Positions 9,467-18,408 of a stretch of DNA of 64,000 nucleotides are shown in pieces (positions within the stretch are counted from its first letter, which is position 1; each line of letters starts with the position of its first letter). The translations under genes were made by a program, and so were the position numbers. The notes beneath the pieces were generated by a model that had not been told where the DNA came from, ran no database searches, and saw only the letters and a program-made list of their open reading frames with translations. Source of the DNA: Pantoea wallisii (lineage in GTDB: Bacteria; Pseudomonadota; Gammaproteobacteria; Enterobacterales; Enterobacteriaceae); contig NZ_MLFS01000004.1 in assembly GCF_002095485.1 (NCBI RefSeq), forward strand, positions 62,001 through 126,000, given 5' to 3'.

Positions 9467-10267
9467 ATGGCCATATTCAATCAGATTCGCATCATCAATC
9501 CGCAGATGTTCGTAGAAAGCACCTGGCTGGACGATATCGTGACCGCACGCGTGCCGCTGCTGGTGCTGCGCAACTTCCTGACGCCGGCGATCCGCCACGC
9601 GGTGGTGAATGATTTGCAGCAGTGCCGTGAACAGGTGCGGGTGTCGCACTATCCCAACGGTGCACTGACCACGCTCGGCCCCTATCTGGCAAAGCACACC
9701 GCAGCGCCGGAAAACTACTTCACTGAGCTGCGCGATATTCAGCCGGCGTTGCCGGCATCGCTGCACACGCTGCGTGGCCAGATCTATGAGTGGGTACGGC
9801 ATGCGCTGCGTCTGGAGAGTCTGCAAACCGCCAGCGAGCCCGGTTCAGGTGACTATGCCGGTTCAATCGTGCGCTTTCACGCCGACGGCGTCGCCAATCC
9901 CCTGCATAACGACAACATTGTCCGCGATGCCGCCGGCAGTGGTCTGGTCGTGACGAACATTCTGCACCAGCTGAGCTGCGTGGTCTGTTTACAGGAGTGC
10001 AACGCGGGGGGTGAGCTGCGCATCTTCAATAAAAAGTGGCAGGCCGCCGATGAGCGCTTCAAAACGCCGGGTGAACTCGGCTATCAGCGCGGCGTCGTGG
10101 AACAGAGTGAGATCTGTGAGTTCGCGCCGCGCAGTGGCGATATCTATCTGTTTAACCCTGCGTTTTACCACGAGATTGATCGCGTGGAGGGCGACACGCG
10201 TATCACCATGGGCTTTTTCTTTGGCCTGACCGACAAAAAAATGAAACACGCCATTGCCTGGAGCTGA
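9467..10267 (+). CDS. 2-oxoglutarate/Fe(II)-dependent oxygenase
   Basis: A 266-residue protein with a double-stranded beta-helix pattern: an HxD metal motif (HND at 147-149, with HAD at 138-140 as a second possibility), then PAFYHEIDRVEGDTRITMGF, where His235 is the distal metal ligand and Arg245 the 2-oxoglutarate-binding residue. Such enzymes hydroxylate or desaturate amino acids and peptides in natural-product pathways. ATG 9467 is preferred to GTG 9458 because GGAGAG lies 8 bases upstream of it. It is the fourth gene of the operon, 5 bases after the glutaminase. A prolyl-hydroxylase-like fold is likely; the substrate is unknown. Confidence 0.8.
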   Translation: MAIFNQIRIINPQMFVESTWLDDIVTARVPLLVLRNFLTPAIRHAVVNDLQQCREQVRVSHYPNGALTTLGPYLAKHTAAPENYFTELRDIQPALPASLHTLRGQIYEWVRHALRLESLQTASEPGSGDYAGSIVRFHADGVANPLHNDNIVRDAAGSGLVVTNILHQLSCVVCLQECNAGGELRIFNKKWQAADERFKTPGELGYQRGVVEQSEICEFAPRSGDIYLFNPAFYHEIDRVEGDTRITMGFFFGLTDKKMKHAIAWS

Positions 10268-10291
10268 TCCGGCCTCGACGAGGAGATAAGC

Positions 10292-10791
10292 ATGACAACC
10301 TATGACAACGTAATTGCACTGCTGGATGCGCACCAGGCCAGTTATCGCGTGACAGAGCACGAGGCAATTGGCCAGACCGACGTAATCAGTGCGATTCGCG
10401 GTAACGATCTCAATCAGGCCGCCAAAGCGATGGTGCTGGAAGTGACCATGCCGGAAGGCGCCGACGCACGCTACCTGCTGGCGATTGTCCCCGGCGACTG
10501 CAAAATCAACTTCAAGAGCGCCGCGCGCGCCATCGGCGGCAAAAAATCGAGCTTTGCCGCGCCAGAGAAAGCGCAGGCGCTGACCGGCTGCGTGATGGGG
10601 GCGGTCCCGCCATTCAGTTTTGATGATCGGCTGGCGCTGCGGGTGGACGAACGCCTGCGCGATGTAGGCACGCTGTGTTCAACGCAGGGGCTTTAGAGCG
10701 TTCCGTGGCGCTGGATGTGAAGGACTTTTTCCGGATTGTCGGTGAAACATGCTGCGCCGATATCGCCACACCGGTGACGGCAACGGCCTGA
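10292..10791 (+). CDS. YbaK/ProX-type aminoacyl-tRNA deacylase (frameshifted in this sequence)
   Basis: A YbaK/prolyl-tRNA-synthetase-associated domain that removes wrong amino acids from tRNA. The segments AAKAMVLEV, LLAIVPGDCKINFKSAAR and TGCVMGAVPPFSF are typical of the family. As read, the frame stops at 10694-10696 after 134 residues. One base earlier in phase, the sequence continues from about 10676 with VFNAGALERSVALDVKDFF and ends at TGA 10789-10791, which is the expected C-terminus. One G is missing near 10675 (CTG-TGTTC where CTGGTGTTC is expected). The repaired protein is 166 residues, the usual length, and ends 20 bases before the exporter gene. In this operon it may hydrolyse tRNA mischarged with the pathway product and so protect the producer; that role is inferred. 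Confidence 0.8.
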
Positions 10792-10811
10792 TCGCGCAGT
10801 AAGGAAGAGCT

Positions 10812-11717
10812 ATGTCAGTAAAAGATATGTTGTTAGCGCTGTGCGTGGTAGTGGCATGGGGCGTGAATTTTGTGGTGATCAAACTGGGCCTGCAGGGCAT
10901 GCCGCCCTTTTTACTGGCGGGATTACGCTTTACCCTGGTGGCCTTCCCGGCCATCTTCTTTGTGCAGCGTCCGACGATTCCGCTACGCTGGCTGGTGGTG
11001 TATGGCATGACCATCAGTTTCGGTCAGTTTGCTTTTCTGTTCCTCGCCATCAAGCTGGGCATGCCCGCCGGACTGGCTTCGCTGGTACTGCAGGCGCAGG
11101 CGTTCTTTACCCTGCTGCTCGGCGCACTGCTGCTGGCGGAGAAACTGCGCTGGAACCATATCGCCGGCATTCTGGTGGCGACGCTGGGGATGTTTATGCT
11201 GGCAACCGCCGGTATGGAGGGTCAGACCACTGCCGGGATCACGCTGACGACGATGATGCTAACGCTGGCGGCGGCGCTATCCTGGGCGCTGGGCAATATC
11301 ACCAACAAAATCATTCTGCGCAATCGTAAGGTGCCGGTGATGTCCCTGGTGGTCTGGAGCGCACTGGTGCCGATCGGGCCGTTTTTCGCCTGCTCGTGGT
11401 GGTTTGACGGCCAATCCGCCATCGTTACCAGCCTGCTGGAGATCTCTCTGCAGACGGTGCTGGCTCTGGTTTATCTGGCGTTTGTCGCCACCATCGTCGG
11501 CTACGCTATCTGGGGAAATCTGCTCAGCCGTTATGAGACCTGGCGCGTAGCACCGCTCTCTCTGCTGGTGCCGGTGGTGGGGATTCTCAGCGCGGCGCTG
11601 ATTCTGGATGAGACGTTATCCGCGCAGGAGATCCTTGGTGCTTCAGTGATTATTTTCGGCCTGCTGGTGAATGTATTTGGCGGCATGGTGAGCCAGCGAT
11701 TTCTGGTAAGAACCTGA
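10812..11717 (+). CDS. EamA-family transporter (DMT superfamily), probable product exporter
   Basis: A 301-residue inner-membrane protein with ten predicted hydrophobic segments arranged as two EamA repeats. The first starts VVAWGVNFVVIKLGLQG and the second AAALSWALGNITNKI, ending in the usual LDETLSAQEILGASVIIFGL block. AGGA lies 6 bases before the ATG. Relatives such as EamA and YdcZ-type proteins export cysteine, O-acetylserine, threonine or other small metabolites. As the last gene of the biosynthetic operon, 20 bases after the repaired ybaK-like gene, it is the likely efflux route for the product. The substrate is inferred from context only. Confidence 0.82.
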   Translation: MSVKDMLLALCVVVAWGVNFVVIKLGLQGMPPFLLAGLRFTLVAFPAIFFVQRPTIPLRWLVVYGMTISFGQFAFLFLAIKLGMPAGLASLVLQAQAFFTLLLGALLLAEKLRWNHIAGILVATLGMFMLATAGMEGQTTAGITLTTMMLTLAAALSWALGNITNKIILRNRKVPVMSLVVWSALVPIGPFFACSWWFDGQSAIVTSLLEISLQTVLALVYLAFVATIVGYAIWGNLLSRYETWRVAPLSLLVPVVGILSAALILDETLSAQEILGASVIIFGLLVNVFGGMVSQRFLVRT

Positions 11718-11743
11718 GCCTTAGCGTTATATCGCCCATAAAA

Positions 11744-11765
11744 AACGCCGCATTGCTGCGGCGTT
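11744..11765 (-). terminator. Rho-independent terminator of ibpA
   Basis: A perfect 9-base stem, AACGCCGCA / TGCGGCGTT, encloses a TTGC loop. On the minus strand it is followed by five T, so it ends ibpA, whose stop is 20 bases upstream. The plus side has no T-run, so it may stop the EamA transcript only weakly. Confidence 0.8.
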
Positions 11766-11784
11766 ATGCTTCACTGCTTTATCC

Positions 11785-12201
11785 TTATTTCAGGATCTCA
11801 ATCCGGCGCGGTTTCGCCTCTTCAGGGACGATGCGTTCCAGATCGATGCTTAACAGACCCAGTTCGAGACGCGCGTCGCGTACAACGATGTGATCGGCCA
11901 GCTGGAATTTGCGCTCAAAGTTGCGCTCGGCGATGCCCTGATACAGGTATTTACGCTCCTGTTGTTCTTCAGGATGCGCGCCGCGTACCACCAGCATGTT
12001 GTCATGGGCAGTGATGTCTAATTCGCTCTGGGCGAAACCTGCCACGGCAATGGTGATGCGATAGTGGTTCTCATCCACCAGCTCAACGTTATACGGAGGA
12101 TAGCCGCCATTTGCCTGATTTTGGTTGGACTCAAGCAGGTTGAACAGACGGTCAAAACCAATAGCAGAACGATAAAGCGGAGAGAGATCAAAGTTACGCA
12201 T
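11785..12201 (-). CDS. ibpA: Small heat shock protein IbpA
   Basis: A 138-residue Hsp20/alpha-crystallin chaperone, nearly collinear with E. coli IbpA ([20 protein letters not shown] at the N-terminus). The alpha-crystallin core runs from about 35 to 125 and a C-terminal RRIEI supplies the I-x-I oligomerisation motif. It holds unfolded proteins for refolding by DnaK and ClpB in the cytoplasm. The start at 12201 has AGGAGT 7 bases upstream; a longer upstream reading is not supported. It has its own sigma-32 promoter and thermometer leader. No ibpB follows: the next thing downstream is a terminator and then the EamA gene. A single IbpA is known from Erwiniaceae. Confidence 0.97.
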   Translation of the reverse strand: MRNFDLSPLYRSAIGFDRLFNLLESNQNQANGGYPPYNVELVDENHYRITIAVAGFAQSELDITAHDNMLVVRGAHPEEQQERKYLYQGIAERNFERKFQLADHIVVRDARLELGLLSIDLERIVPEEAKPRRIEILK

Positions 12202-12207
12202 AATAAG

Positions 12208-12225
12208 ACTCCTGATAATCAGCAA
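12208..12225 (-). promoter_or_regulatory. ROSE-type RNA thermometer hairpin in the ibpA leader
   Basis: On the minus strand TTGCT pairs with the AGGA of the Shine-Dalgarno across GATTATC, the conserved terminal hairpin of ROSE elements, which includes the U(U/C)GCU anti-ribosome-site motif. It would melt on heat shock and open the ribosome site of ibpA. The rest of the leader (12226-12300) can form further GC-rich stems. Confidence 0.7.
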
Positions 12226-12304
12226 GTTTTGGCAACCTTCCACCATGGACAGGTTGTCCGGCCCGCTGCGTCCCTTTCGGCGACAGCCGCGCGACCGTGA
12301 TCTT

Positions 12305-12333
12305 AAGATGGGTGCCACGTGGTCGCTTTCAAG
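12305..12333 (-). promoter_or_regulatory. Sigma-32 heat shock promoter of ibpA
   Basis: On the minus strand CTTGAAA (12327-12333) is followed after 14 bases by CCCATCTT (12305-12312), close to the sigma-32 consensus CTTGAA / CCCCATNT. It is placed about 100 bases upstream of the ibpA start, leaving room for the thermometer leader. Confidence 0.8.
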
Positions 12334-12463
12334 AGGTAATGCGTATTTTTTTGCAGCAATCCTGATGATTTGACATACACTCAGGAAACTCTTCATCTGT
12401 AAGGAGAGACATTGCCACAGAGCATGCAGACCGCAGATGACACACTTCAGCCAGGGCCACGCC

Positions 12464-12844
12464 ATGACTGTAGGGATGATGATGATGAAAATGATGAAAC
12501 GTGTTCCGTTCACTGGCCTGCTGATTTGCTGCGCCTGTGCGGCTTCGGGTTGTTCCAGCGTCATGTCGCATACCGGCGCCAGTCAGGGGTACTATCCTGG
12601 CACACGCGCCAGCGCGGAGATGCTGACCGATGACCAGACCAGCTGGGCGATGAAACCGCTGGCGCTGATCGATCTGCCGTTTTCGGCGGTGATGGATACG
12701 ATTCTGCTGCCGTGGGACTACTTCCGCGCTGACGATGACAGAACCAAAGACTCACCGCGTGAGCGCGTATTGCAAAGCGAAAAAATGGCCGGCACGCAGG
12801 CCAGCCTTGCCACGGCGGCCTCTATGCCTGCGGAAGCGCACTGA
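12464..12844 (+). CDS. yidQ: YidQ/YceK-family lipoprotein
   Basis: A small lipoprotein (about 126 residues) with a hydrophobic signal ending in a lipobox-like CAASGC, so it should be lipidated and envelope-located. The following [16 protein letters not shown] and [21 protein letters not shown] stretches match the E. coli YidQ/YceK family (DUF1375). The start is uncertain: ATG 12464 has AGGG 7 bases upstream, while ATGs at 12482-12494 also follow an AGGG. It lies head to head with ibpA, as in E. coli, and its end overlaps the end of convergent yidR by 23 bases. The function is unknown. Confidence 0.82.
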   Translation: MTVGMMMMKMMKRVPFTGLLICCACAASGCSSVMSHTGASQGYYPGTRASAEMLTDDQTSWAMKPLALIDLPFSAVMDTILLPWDYFRADDDRTKDSPRERVLQSEKMAGTQASLATAASMPAEAH

Positions 12845-14084
12845 CGCTAAACAGCTGACGCCAGCCGTCAATATCACGCATATAGGCAATTTGCTGACCG
12901 TCTGGTGACCACACCACCGCATCACCAGACGGCGGCTGCTCGCTCCGCGCCGTCAGGCGAGTACACTGGCCGCTGGCCACCTCACAGCGCATTACGCTGT
13001 TATCACAAATAAATGCAATTGCTTCGCCATCCGGCTGCCAGCTAAAGGCCGACTGAATACTGCTGTTCAGCTGCGTAACCTGCCGGGGCTCTCCGCCATT
13101 GGGTGAAACTGTCCAGAGCTGAATCACATGCTTATCGTCTGCCAGTAAAAAGGCGATGGCGCTGCCGTCCGGTGAGGCGCGCAGCCAGTGGCGCGGCTGC
13201 AGCGCCAGCCCCTGCGTGTGGGTGATACGGCGCTGCTGTACGCCAGCGGGCGGTGCCGGCAATTTTTCCGCCGTGCCCTGCAGGGGCGCCGCACCCGCTT
13301 TCGCGTAGTCCGCCAGCGATGCCGGCAGATCTACCACAAAGACCTCCGGCACTTTTTCGCCTGCCGCATTACGCGTATCGCCGATAAAGGCGATAGCCCA
13401 GCGTTGCCAGCTGCCATCCGACCGCTGATACCCGCGATCGCCAATCCAGCACTCTTCATAGGCGCGATCGATCTGATCGCTGCCCGGCTGCGGATCGCGC
13501 TGCGTCTGGCTCACCAGCACACAGTAATGGCTGCCCTCATATTCACGCGGGTGCTGCTTCGGTGGACACACCGGATGCAGCGGCACGGCGACGCCCACGT
13601 TACGCAAATCGTCACGGACGTCCCGCTCATGCATGACGTGATCGTTATAGGTAAAGCTCAGGCGAGAGCCATCCGGGCTGAACACATGCACATGCGAACC
13701 GCCCCGCAGCGCGCCGGGCGTATAGGGCGCGGTGATGTCACAGGCGTCGAGGTTTTCGGCCATGCCCTGCTGCACAATCACGCCACGCCGGTGGTGAAAA
13801 TCGTAGTGCCAGTGCGCATCGGGGTGCTCCGGGCCATGTATGCAAACGTAGCGCGGCGGCAGATCCGGACTGACGGTGACCACGCCAACGTGCGCGCCAT
13901 CACGAGCCTGAAACAGCACCTCAACCGCGCCGGTTGCAACATTCACACGTTCAATGGTCAGGCTGGTGAACGACGCGCCGGAGGGTCGCACATCAAATGC
14001 CAGCCACTGGCTGTCGGCGGTCCAGACGTTGATATTGGTCAGCTGATGATGACGCGCTGTAAAGGTGAGTTGTTTTTCAGACAT
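12822..14084 (-). CDS. yidR: YidR, DUF3748 beta-propeller protein
   Basis: A 420-residue protein of the DUF3748 family with TolB-like propeller repeats: segments of the type FSPDGSRLSFTY, ASPDGSAIAFLL, SWQPDGEAIAFI and WSPDGQQIAYM recur along the chain. No signal peptide is evident, so it is probably cytoplasmic. Position next to yidQ and dgoT matches E. coli yidR. No activity is known for the family; a structural or ligand-binding role is all the fold suggests. Confidence 0.88.
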   Translation of the reverse strand: MSEKQLTFTARHHQLTNINVWTADSQWLAFDVRPSGASFTSLTIERVNVATGAVEVLFQARDGAHVGVVTVSPDLPPRYVCIHGPEHPDAHWHYDFHHRRGVIVQQGMAENLDACDITAPYTPGALRGGSHVHVFSPDGSRLSFTYNDHVMHERDVRDDLRNVGVAVPLHPVCPPKQHPREYEGSHYCVLVSQTQRDPQPGSDQIDRAYEECWIGDRGYQRSDGSWQRWAIAFIGDTRNAAGEKVPEVFVVDLPASLADYAKAGAAPLQGTAEKLPAPPAGVQQRRITHTQGLALQPRHWLRASPDGSAIAFLLADDKHVIQLWTVSPNGGEPRQVTQLNSSIQSAFSWQPDGEAIAFICDNSVMRCEVASGQCTRLTARSEQPPSGDAVVWSPDGQQIAYMRDIDGWRQLFSVSALPQA

Positions 14085-14165
14085 GAGGGCAACCTTGCTT
14101 CGGACTGTTGCCGAACAAACTACGCGATTCCGGGAGGACGTGCAGCAGATTTGCTGCTGTTAAGC

Positions 14166-14220
14166 GGTCGCCATCAACGGCGACCCTGCAGATGAAAGCC
14201 TGTCTCTGGTGCGCATTATC
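14166..14220. repeat. Dispersed palindromic repeat, degenerate copy C
   Basis: GGTCGCC-ATCAAC-GGCGACC (14166-14185) forms a hairpin followed by CTGCAG, a short spacer and GGTGCGCATTAT. This matches the two better copies at 31753-31819 and 36346-36415, but its right half is damaged. It lies between yidR and dgoT. Confidence 0.55.
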
Positions 14221-14239
14221 CCGCCCCAGAAACAGATCG

Positions 14240-15532
14240 CTACCCCACGCGTTTCACATCGCCGACCAGCAGGATATAGGAGAGCGCGCCGACCAGTGCC
14301 ACGGCAGAGATATAGACCAGCGCCGGGGCGAAGCCGTAATCCTGTGCCAGATAGCCGACCACCAGCGGAACGGTGATGCCGCCCAGACCGCCGATAAAGT
14401 TAAACATACCGCCGGTCAGCCCGATTAACCGCACCGGGGCGAGCGAGGAGACCAGCGACCAGGTGATCGAGGCGAAGCCGTTACCGAAGAAGGCGATTGC
14501 CATTAGCGTCATAATCCACAGGGGATCGTCGGTGTAATTGGCACCCATGATGCAGGTGGAGATCAGCAAACCGCAAATGATTGGCATTTTACGCGCAAAA
14601 CCAAGCGATCGGCCGCTGCGCACCAGTCGGTCAGCGACGATGCCGGAAAGAATCACTCCGACGAAGGCCGCCAGAAAGGGCACTGTCGTCATGAAGCCGG
14701 CAGTCAGCGCCGCGATATGCTTCTCCTGCGTCAGGTAGTTAGGGAACCAGGTGAGGAAGAACCATAGCGTAGACGTGACGGCAAACTGCCCGAGGTAGAC
14801 GCCGCACAGCTTACGATGGAACACCAGTTTCCAGTCGGCAGCCGTCAGCTTTGTACGCGCCCTCCTCTCTGCTGGCGCATCGCCATCCACCATTGCGCCG
14901 CCTTCCCGGATGTAGTCCAGCTCGGCTTTGTTGATGCCTTTACTGTTTTTCGGCGCCTGATAGACCTTGATCCATACCAGTGACCAGATAATGCCAATGC
15001 CGCCAGTGATGATGAACACCCAGTGCCAGCTCAGCAACTCCTGAACCCAGATCAACAACGGCGTAAGAAACGCCAGCCCGACGAATTGTCCGGAGGTATA
15101 AAAACCGACCGCCGACGCGCGCTCCTGCTCCGGGAACCAGCTGGTCACCAGGCGGTTATTGGTCGGAAAGGCCGGTGCTTCAAATACGCCGGTAATGGCA
15201 CGTAAACCGATCAGCGATAAGAGTCCGGTGGCAAACCCCTGAAATAACGTTGCGATTGACCAGCCGAGAATAGCAATAAAATAGGTAACGCGTGAGCCAA
15301 CGCGATCGAGAAACCAGCCACCCGGAATCTGGCAGAGAGTATATAACCAGGCAAAAGCGGAGAAAACATAACCCATTTCCGCTTTGGTAATACCAAACTC
15401 CGCCTGAATATGCGCAGAGGCAACGGCTAAATTTGCGCGATCGACATAACAGATAACAACGGTAATAAAGATCATCAGCAGCGTAATATAGCGGCGCCGC
15501 GTTGGTTTGGCCTGAACAGCAGAGAGTTCCAT
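14240..15532 (-). CDS. dgoT: D-galactonate:proton symporter DgoT
   Basis: A 430-residue major facilitator of the anion:cation symporter family, nearly identical in layout to E. coli DgoT. The TM1 motif [18 protein letters not shown], the TM4-5 segment [18 protein letters not shown] and the C-terminus [13 protein letters not shown] are all present. It imports D-galactonate with protons across the inner membrane. The start at 15532 has GGAG 8 bases upstream; the frame extends further upstream without support. It is last in the dgoRKADT order and is separated from dgoD by 251 bases that hold a hairpin (15741-15760) and a short palindrome near 15616-15629 but no other gene. Confidence 0.95.
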   Translation of the reverse strand: MELSAVQAKPTRRRYITLLMIFITVVICYVDRANLAVASAHIQAEFGITKAEMGYVFSAFAWLYTLCQIPGGWFLDRVGSRVTYFIAILGWSIATLFQGFATGLLSLIGLRAITGVFEAPAFPTNNRLVTSWFPEQERASAVGFYTSGQFVGLAFLTPLLIWVQELLSWHWVFIITGGIGIIWSLVWIKVYQAPKNSKGINKAELDYIREGGAMVDGDAPAERRARTKLTAADWKLVFHRKLCGVYLGQFAVTSTLWFFLTWFPNYLTQEKHIAALTAGFMTTVPFLAAFVGVILSGIVADRLVRSGRSLGFARKMPIICGLLISTCIMGANYTDDPLWIMTLMAIAFFGNGFASITWSLVSSLAPVRLIGLTGGMFNFIGGLGGITVPLVVGYLAQDYGFAPALVYISAVALVGALSYILLVGDVKRVG

Positions 15533-15740
15533 GGTGCATCTCCGTAGGGTGCGCCTGGCACAGGGCGTGCAGAAACGCCTGGCGCGGCACAGGGTAAGAT
15601 TATCGAATATCAAACCGTTAAAACGGTAATGTTGCGCAGCGCGCTTCAGACGTAATAAAGCGCGCCGCCAGGGTAAAGTCGTGCTGGCCGGGTTTTATTT
15701 TTTACCAGCAAAAAAGCGTTAGCGTAATATTCAGCGCTAT

Positions 15741-15760
15741 TTCAGCATCCGCGTGCTGAA
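15741..15760. other. Hairpin between dgoD and dgoT
   Basis: TTCAGCA and TGCTGAA pair around TCCGCG. No T-run follows on the minus strand, so it is not a standard terminator; it may set relative expression or mRNA stability of dgoD and dgoT. Confidence 0.35.
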
Positions 15761-15783
15761 TTAAAAAATAGATTAAGCGGATA

Positions 15784-16932
15784 TTACCACTCGGCAACCG
15801 CGCCATCAGGATAGCGCCATAATGGATTCCGCCAGTCCGGCGCATTTTTGCTGCGCGCAATCACCAGCTCTTCATTAATTTCCACGCCGAGCCCCGGTTT
15901 ATTTAACGGATAGAAGTGGCCGTCATCCATTTTGAAATCATCTTTATTAATGACGTAATCGAGTAGTTCTGCGCCCTGGTTATAATGGATGCCCATGCTC
16001 TGCTCCTGGAACACGGCATTGCGCGAGACAAAATCAACGTGCAGGCAGGCCGCCAGCGCGATGGGGCCCAGCGGACAGTGCGGTGCCAGTGCCACGTCGT
16101 AAGATTCCGCCATCGCCGCAATTTTGTAGCACTCGGTGATTCCGCCGGCGTGTGACAGATCCGGCTGCAGAATTGCCAGCCCGCCCGCCTCCAGCACGCG
16201 CTTAAACTCAAAACGCGAGAACATGCGCTCGCCTGCCGCAATTGGCAGATGGGTTTGCGCCGCCAGGCGCGGATAGTACTCCGCCTGCTCTGCCAGCACC
16301 GGCTCCTCGATAAACAGCGGGCGGTACGGCTCCAGCTCTTTAATCAGTACTTTCGCCATCGGCGCGCTGACGCGACCGTGGAAATCGAGGCCAAACTCAA
16401 TCTCGCTACCAAATGCTTCACGGATTTGCGCCACGGTGTTCACCGCCGCATCCACTTTGCGCGAGTTATCAATGATGCCCATCTCTTCGCAGCCGTTAAG
16501 CTTGAAGGTATCAAAACCGATAGCGCGCAGTTTTCGGATGCCATCGATCACTTCCGCCGGGCGATCGCCGCCGACCCAGCTGTAGGCTTTGATGCTGTCA
16601 CGCACCAGGCCGCCCAGCAGCTGATAAACCGGCACACCCAGCGCTTTACCTTTGATATCCCACAGAGCCTGATCGATACCGGCAATGGCGCTCATCAGAA
16701 TCGGACCGCCGCGATAGAAGCCGCCGCGGTACATCACCTGCCACAGGTCATTGATGCGCGCCGGGTCCTGCCCAATCAGGTATTCAGAGAGCTCGTGCAC
16801 TGCCGCTTCAACGCTGCGCGCGCGCCCCTCAATCACCGGCTCACCCCAGCCAACAATGCCTTCGTCGGTCTCGATTTTCAGGAACATCCAGCGCGGCGGC
16901 AGGCGGTAAGTGGTCAGTTTGGTAATCTTCAT
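15784..16932 (-). CDS. dgoD: D-galactonate dehydratase
   Basis: A 382-residue mandelate racemase/enolase-superfamily enzyme that dehydrates D-galactonate to 2-keto-3-deoxygalactonate in the cytoplasm. Metal ligands are visible in order: Asp in FGLDFHGRV, Glu in LFIEEPV and Glu in AAGERMFSR; the catalytic His is in [10 protein letters not shown]. The length equals that of E. coli DgoD. The start overlaps the dgoA stop by 4 bases (16929-16932), which indicates translational coupling within the dgo operon. Confidence 0.97.
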   Translation of the reverse strand: MKITKLTTYRLPPRWMFLKIETDEGIVGWGEPVIEGRARSVEAAVHELSEYLIGQDPARINDLWQVMYRGGFYRGGPILMSAIAGIDQALWDIKGKALGVPVYQLLGGLVRDSIKAYSWVGGDRPAEVIDGIRKLRAIGFDTFKLNGCEEMGIIDNSRKVDAAVNTVAQIREAFGSEIEFGLDFHGRVSAPMAKVLIKELEPYRPLFIEEPVLAEQAEYYPRLAAQTHLPIAAGERMFSRFEFKRVLEAGGLAILQPDLSHAGGITECYKIAAMAESYDVALAPHCPLGPIALAACLHVDFVSRNAVFQEQSMGIHYNQGAELLDYVINKDDFKMDDGHFYPLNKPGLGVEINEELVIARSKNAPDWRNPLWRYPDGAVAEW

Positions 16933-17546
16933 TTTACAGCGTCCTTATATGCAGCAATAAATGCGCGGGCTTTCTCCACCGTGCGTGACAGCGGCTGACC
17001 GGCGCGATAGAGATCGCTGCCGAGGCCGGCGCCGATGCAGCCTGCGGCGATAAATTCATGCAGGTTCTCCGGCGTCACACCGCCCACCGCAAACACAGGC
17101 ACTTCCGGCGGCAGCACCGCTTTAAGCGCTCTGATATAGCCCGGGCCAAAAGCCGACGACGGAAATATCTTCAGCGCCTGCGCGCCCGCTTTTAAGGCAG
17201 TAAACGCTTCCGAAGCGGTCGCGCAGCCGGCGGCGACGATCATGTCTTTTGCCACCGCCTGACGGATGACGGCCGCATCGGTGTTCGGTGTGACCACCAG
17301 TTTGCTGTGCAACGTAGCCAACTCATCCACCTGCTCAGGCTCCAGTACCGTACCGGCACCAATAAGGGCTCTCTCACCGAACGTTTGCACCGTTGCCCCG
17401 ATGCTTTTCGCCCATTCAGGTGAGTTGAGCGGGATCTCGATAGCGTCAAAGCCGGCATCGATCAGAGCGCCAACATGCGCTTCCGCCTCATCCGGCGTAA
17501 TGCCACGCAGGATAGCGATCAGCGGCAGTTTAGTGGGCCAGGACAT
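16929..17546 (-). CDS. dgoA: 2-dehydro-3-deoxy-6-phosphogalactonate aldolase
   Basis: A 205-residue KDPG/KDPGal aldolase. It cleaves 2-keto-3-deoxy-6-phosphogalactonate to pyruvate and glyceraldehyde 3-phosphate. The Schiff-base lysine is in [12 protein letters not shown], and the ALIGAGTVL and VGGVTPENL phosphate-binding segments are intact. ATG 17546 has AAGGAG 8 bases upstream and gives [13 protein letters not shown], the family start; the TTG at 17552 is too close to the ribosome site. It overlaps dgoK by 17 bases and dgoD by 4. Confidence 0.97.
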   Translation of the reverse strand: MSWPTKLPLIAILRGITPDEAEAHVGALIDAGFDAIEIPLNSPEWAKSIGATVQTFGERALIGAGTVLEPEQVDELATLHSKLVVTPNTDAAVIRQAVAKDMIVAAGCATASEAFTALKAGAQALKIFPSSAFGPGYIRALKAVLPPEVPVFAVGGVTPENLHEFIAAGCIGAGLGSDLYRAGQPLSRTVEKARAFIAAYKDAVK

Positions 17547-18408
17547 GAGCAATACTCCTTATTCCGTGCTGGAAAGCCCGATCGCCCTCCAGCGTGACTG
17601 AATCGATATGCATAAAGGCCAGCGCCTGTTGGTAGCGCTGCGCCAGCGCGCTGCCGGCAATAATGGTGATCGGCTGGCTGTGGTGCGCCATCTGCTGCGT
17701 CATCTGTGCCACTTCATGTCCAATCAACAAACCCGACAAAAAATCACTGATATGGCGACGATCGCGTGCGCCCAGTACATGTGCGGCGCGCACTTCAAAT
17801 AATCGTGTCAGAATTGAGCGATCATGCGTGCCCACCTCTAAACCATCACGGAAAGCGGCAGGACTCTCCTGCTGCTCTGGCAAGCCTGCGCCAATCAGCG
17901 ACTGCTTCAGTAACAGATGGTGCAGCTCGCCCGTCATGACGGTACGGAAATCCAGCACCTTATCCTGCTCCAGCTGTACCCACTTTGCGTGCGTACCCGG
18001 CATGACATAGAGCGGTGCAGGATGCAGCGCCAGCGCGCCCAGTAACTGAGTCTCTTCGCCACGCATAACGTTGTAGTTGTCTTCACGTTCGACGCTTAAT
18101 CCCGGCACGATCCACGCTTTATCCTCTACGCGCGTTAAGCGGCTGCTGATGTCACCCAGCGCAACCGGACAGGCTAAATAGGGCACCGACAGCCAGCCGG
18201 CATTGCTGCCGACCATGCCGGCCATTACTACCGGCACCTCGTTTACCGGCCAGCCAGCCGTGATACTGGCAAAGACCTGCGCCGGCGTGCGGTCGCCCAG
18301 GCGCGTTACGCCGGCTTCCGAGCGGCGTTCATCAACACAGACGCCCTGCTGATAGTGCCAGGCGCGCAGATTGGTTGATCCCCAGTCAATGGCAATGTAG
18401 TGGGTCAC
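17530..18408 (-). CDS. dgoK: 2-dehydro-3-deoxygalactonokinase
   Basis: A 292-residue ASKHA-fold kinase that phosphorylates 2-keto-3-deoxygalactonate at C6. The N-terminal phosphate loop IDWGSTNLRAW and the later PGTHAKWV motif are typical of DgoK. It overlaps dgoR by 4 bases at its start and dgoA at its end, so it is translated as part of the dgoRKADT operon. Length and gene order match E. coli. Confidence 0.96.
   Translation of the reverse strand: MTHYIAIDWGSTNLRAWHYQQGVCVDERRSEAGVTRLGDRTPAQVFASITAGWPVNEVPVVMAGMVGSNAGWLSVPYLACPVALGDISSRLTRVEDKAWIVPGLSVEREDNYNVMRGEETQLLGALALHPAPLYVMPGTHAKWVQLEQDKVLDFRTVMTGELHHLLLKQSLIGAGLPEQQESPAAFRDGLEVGTHDRSILTRLFEVRAAHVLGARDRRHISDFLSGLLIGHEVAQMTQQMAHHSQPITIIAGSALAQRYQQALAFMHIDSVTLEGDRAFQHGIRSIAHVLAH

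Noticed and set aside
12202-12564. Long N-terminal extension of ibpA
   Set aside because: The extension spans the thermometer and sigma-32 promoter and is not present in the family; the true start is at 12201.
13188-14195. 335-codon open frame on the plus strand opposite yidR
   Set aside because: Shadow of yidR, which is conserved and correctly placed; the antisense product has no motif.
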